This document shows, one piece after another, positions 34,801 through 35,306 of a stretch of DNA of 35,306 nt. Origin of the DNA: an uncultured Chlorobiaceae bacterium (GTDB taxonomy: Bacteria; Bacteroidota; Chlorobiia; Chlorobiales; Chlorobiaceae). How positions within the stretch are numbered: position 1 is the first letter of the stretch; the number at the start of each line of letters is the position of its first letter. Below the pieces are notes generated by a model. That model saw only the letters and a program-made list of their open reading frames with translations, did not search any database and had not been told where the DNA came from. The stretch lies in assembly GCA_903865705.1 (NCBI GenBank), contig CAIPKT010000110.1:1-35306 (forward strand), in the 5' to 3' direction. The position numbers and the translations under genes were made by a program.

Positions 34801-35306
34801 CACTGCTGGATCCGGAATGTTACAAGGGGAACAGCATGCAGCAGGTGAAAACCCTGGTGGATAGCTTGCAGGAAAAGGTCGGGGCGCAAATTGAAGCCGA
34901 GATATCCAGTGCAAAGGCAACATCCCAGGCACTTAAGGATCGCCTTTGCAGTATGGCTGAATTCAGTGCGCTTTTACCTGAGCAACAGGCCGAGATCACT
35001 CAGTCATTCAACGAATTTACTCAAAAAGTAGAGCGTCAACAGCTTATTGCAATGATTCGCGATATGCAGCGGCGCTTCGAGGAAAAAGAGTACCAGCAGC
35101 TTTTATCTCGAATGACAGCCCTGTCGCAGCCAAAACCTCAACGTGTGACTCCGGCACAGACATCTGAAACAGCAAAGCAACAGACAAGCGTCTATCCTCC
35201 TATAGCGGAGCCAAAAGTAGAGTATATTCCGGGACGATCCATCAAAGTCTTTTTCAAGAAAGCTTGGCTTGCCGATGAGTCGGATGTTGACAGTTATCTT
35301 GCATCA
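31821..35306 (+). CDS. brxC: BREX ATPase BrxC, incomplete at window end
   Basis: BrxC (PglY-related) is the large P-loop ATPase of BREX, required for host methylation and phage exclusion. The 1162 codons present start MILKSIFKKPVDRPIEGVIK after an ACAGG ribosome-binding sequence. Walker A is GFFGSGKS (64-71) and a Walker B FFVDEVGQY has Asp257-Glu258. The middle has SSVGERSMLGVFQQVA and the C-terminal part is helical. The frame stays open to the last base, and BrxC is usually about 1200 residues, so probably only a few dozen residues are missing. The remaining BREX genes (methyltransferase PglX, PglZ, BrxL or alternatives) must lie outside the window, so the BREX subtype cannot be assigned. 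Confidence 0.93.
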   Translation, partial: MILKSIFKKPVDRPIEGVIKADDEASLRLEIEEYVLTSEVEKRLELFLDAYNNYEGANGVWISGFFGSGKSHLLKILAMLLENREIDGALALDLFLMKCVDNEILRADLKRAVAIPSKSILFNIDQKADVISKTQFDALLAVFVKVFDEMCGYYGKQGHIAQFERDLDSRGLYEKFTTAYQSLTGKEWQKGREQALLESQNIAKAYGEATGEPASAAAGILDKYRSQYRVSIEDFADQVNAYINKQSSGFRLNFFVDEVGQYIAENVKLMTNLQTIAESLATKSRGRAWIIVTSQNDMSTVLGEMNRQQSNDFSKIMGRFATKMPLTSTNVAMVIQKRLLAKTEEGTELVSDLYHRVSNNFGTLFSFTDGSRDYKNYKDREEFIQSYPFVPYQFELFQSAIENLSRHNAFEGKHSSVGERSMLGVFQQVAMQISGYEIGQLASFDLMFEGIQTALKAQTQKAVFTAERQLGNDFALKVLKALFLVKYIKEFKPSLRNLCVLMLDAFNQDLPQLRKHVEEALNYLEQQTYIKRNGELYEYLTDEEKDIEKEIKNTEIESTEVAAELEKIIFDTIIKQRKIRYDSNGPDYPYSRKLDDRLHGREYELAIHVVTPFHENAENETILKMQSMGRDELLVLMPPDDRLMRDITLYKQTEKYIRQNIIATQQEAVNRILTNKGDQNRDRYRDLQLRLQTLLGRAKLFVGGSEIEIGGEDPQSRIIRGFHQLIIQAYPNLRMLRGITYTENDIAGCLRQNQEALFGTDLASLAESEQEVLAFIQSNNRSGVRTTLKLLLEKFERKPNGWYFAAVLCTLAKLCARGKVEVRSESNTLEDDELERALRNTHGHGNVILVPQADFTASQVRNLKEFYEEFFDASPVATEAKALSKETGEALQKSMHELSPFAAQTTLYPFLHALNPVLEKLKTVSGKPYTWYLTDFLKEVDLLLDLKETVIDPIRKFMSGSQKSIFDSARKMVQAQEPNFAYIHGDESALLSEALLDPECYKGNSMQQVKTLVDSLQEKVGAQIEAEISSAKATSQALKDRLCSMAEFSALLPEQQAEITQSFNEFTQKVERQQLIAMIRDMQRRFEEKEYQQLLSRMTALSQPKPQRVTPAQTSETAKQQTSVYPPIAEPKVEYIPGRSIKVFFKKAWLADESDVDSYLAS

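Overview
The window looks like chromosomal DNA of a gas-vacuolate green sulfur bacterium (Chlorobiota; Chlorobium/Pelodictyon type, for example the Pelodictyon phaeoclathratiforme lineage). This is inferred from a complete set of magnesium chelatase genes (bchI, bchD and a BchH-type large subunit) beside a long gas vesicle cluster. The species cannot be proved from the sequence alone.

Region 1 (1-12962, + strand, AT-rich) is a gas vesicle operon-like array of 18 genes: gvpA, an unknown coiled-coil gene, a GvpC-like repeat protein, gvpN, a GvpV-like small gene, gvpJ, gvpH (Hsp20), an ArsA/Get3-family ATPase, a CDC48/VAT-type double AAA+ ATPase, five GvpF/GvpL-family genes (the first fused to a DnaJ J-domain), gvpG, gvpO, gvpS and gvpK. 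Most genes are tightly spaced or overlap. A well-spaced sigma-54 (-24/-12) promoter lies just upstream of gvpA, and a large stem-loop sits between the GvpC-like gene and gvpN.

Region 2 (13102-17957, - strand) converges on the gvp array. It encodes a soluble multi-PAS sensor histidine kinase and an NtrC-type, sigma-54-dependent response regulator that overlap by one base. They are the natural candidates for driving the sigma-54 promoter in front of gvpA.

Region 3 (18135-29470, higher GC) is housekeeping and photosynthesis DNA: an RluD-family pseudouridine synthase (-), dihydrolipoamide dehydrogenase (+), bchI-bchD (one-base overlap, then a strong terminator), bchH/bchT (+), and guaB (-). bchH and guaB converge on one bidirectional terminator.

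Region 4 (29684-35306) starts with tRNA-Ser(GGA). A 24-bp stretch running through its 3' end is repeated about 130 bp downstream, the footprint expected of a tRNA-targeting integrative element. About 490 bp of gene-poor DNA follow, with a tandem repeat and palindromes. Then come a damaged excisionase-type helix-turn-helix gene and the start of a BREX phage-defence operon: brxA, brxB and brxC, the last running off the window end.

The most interesting features are the unusually chaperone-rich gas vesicle operon (Hsp20, J-domain fusion, Get3/ArsA-like ATPase, archaeal-type CDC48, GvpN), its probable sigma-54/two-component control, and the tRNA-anchored BREX island.
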